DNA from: Alphaproteobacteria bacterium
GTDB lineage: Bacteria > Pseudomonadota > Alphaproteobacteria > CBDBCS01 > JAHZLG01
Direction: 5' to 3'
DNA length: 5,353 nucleotides
Assembly (NCBI GenBank): GCA_022599995.1
Contig: JAHZLG010000048.1
Span: 1-5,353 of the forward strand
In this document: piece by piece, positions 5,080 to 5,353 of the stretch
Layout of the letters: each line of letters starts with the position of its first letter
Position numbering within the stretch: position 1 is the first letter of the stretch
Translations under genes and position numbers: made by a program
The notes under the pieces: generated by a model
What the model saw: the letters and a program-made list of their open reading frames with translations, nothing else
Databases searched by the model: none
Told to the model about the DNA's origin: nothing

Positions 5080-5150
5080 GGATGCAGGACGGGCTGGGCG
5101 ATTCATCCTAGCCGCTTTATGGCCTCGTTAGGGCTTGCAAGGTTGGCTAG
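5079..5150. terminator. Convergent gene junction with weak inverted repeats
   Basis: The membrane protein and the acetyltransferase converge across 67 bp. Two weak inverted repeats are visible: AGGATG (5079-5084) with CATCCT (5104-5109), and CTAGCC (5108-5113) with GGCTAG (5145-5150), which includes the acetyltransferase stop codon. They overlap by two bases, are only 6 bp long and lack good T-tracts. A bidirectional terminator would be expected here by layout, but the sequence support is thin. Confidence 0.25.
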
Positions 5151-5353
5151 AAAAGCCGCGTGCGCTTGCGTTCTTGGCGAATCCGTGCTTGCCGAATCTC
5201 ATCACTGGAGACAGTTTTCCGCATCTCGGTCATGGGCATGTTCAACGGAGTGGCGACCGCCCCGTGATTCATGGGGCTATCGCCATGCGCATAGAACCCG
5301 TGCCGGGTGTAAAACCGAAGGGCGGTCACATTGTACTCGACCACATGCACGAC
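5147..5353 (-). CDS. GNAT-family N-acetyltransferase, C-terminal fragment (5' end outside window)
   Basis: Only the last 68 residues are present; the frame is open at the window edge, so the start lies beyond position 5353. The visible part holds the diagnostic end of the GNAT fold, HVVEYNVTALRFYTRHGF (residues 3-20 of the fragment), matching the motif N-x2-A-x2-FY-x3-GF in which the tyrosine often serves as general acid in acetyl transfer from acetyl-CoA. The following segment with MTEMRK fits the last core strand. A charged tail rich in Arg, Lys and Gln (SSDEIRQARIRQERKRTRLF) extends beyond the usual end of the fold and may be helical. The valine and GTG codons at the edge should not be read as a true start, since the acetyl-CoA-binding motif must lie upstream. 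Substrate cannot be inferred. Confidence 0.85.
   Translation of the reverse strand, partial: VVHVVEYNVTALRFYTRHGFYAHGDSPMNHGAVATPLNMPMTEMRKTVSSDEIRQARIRQERKRTRLF

Overview
The window looks like chromosomal DNA from an alphaproteobacterium. This rests mainly on one gene pair: a 63-residue HIG1-type twin-transmembrane protein directly upstream of, and overlapping, a PduO-type cobalamin adenosyltransferase, an arrangement I know from alphaproteobacteria. The moderately GC-rich composition fits. No order or genus can be named from the sequence.

Layout from left to right. Positions 1-1000 (minus strand) carry the first 333 codons of a MalK/UgpC-type ABC transporter ATPase, whose 3' end is outside the window. 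A 517-bp divergent intergenic region (1001-1517) follows. It has a TATAAT hexamer on the ABC side, a seven-run C-rich tract (G-rich on the minus strand, possible G-quadruplex) and a 9-bp inverted repeat. Positions 1518-2534 (plus strand) encode a protein made of two tandem SnoaL/NTF2-like domains. Positions 2535-3381 hold no convincing gene. They contain a stem-loop just after the SnoaL stop and a clean minisatellite of five 36-bp units at 3041-3220.

A compact plus-strand group follows: the HIG1 protein (3382-3573), the adenosyltransferase (3570-4286, ATGA overlap) and a small proline-rich lipoprotein (stop at 4461, start inside the end of the adenosyltransferase gene). After a 192-bp G-rich gap comes an unrecognised 141-residue integral membrane protein (4654-5079). 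The right edge (5147-5353, minus strand) is the C-terminal part of a GNAT N-acetyltransferase, convergent with the membrane protein.

Functionally there are two units. The left one is a solute-import ATPase divergent from a SnoaL-like protein, possibly sharing control and substrate. The right one is a cobalamin-activation gene embedded among small membrane or envelope genes. The adenosyltransferase is atypical: a low-complexity insertion of about 35 residues is built partly from three 15-bp tandem repeats, and one arginine of the conserved CRRAER-like helix is leucine. I found no mobile element, RNA gene, CRISPR array or clearly new multi-gene system. The most unusual signals are the minisatellite, the repeat-driven insertion in the adenosyltransferase and the recurrent G-run clusters.
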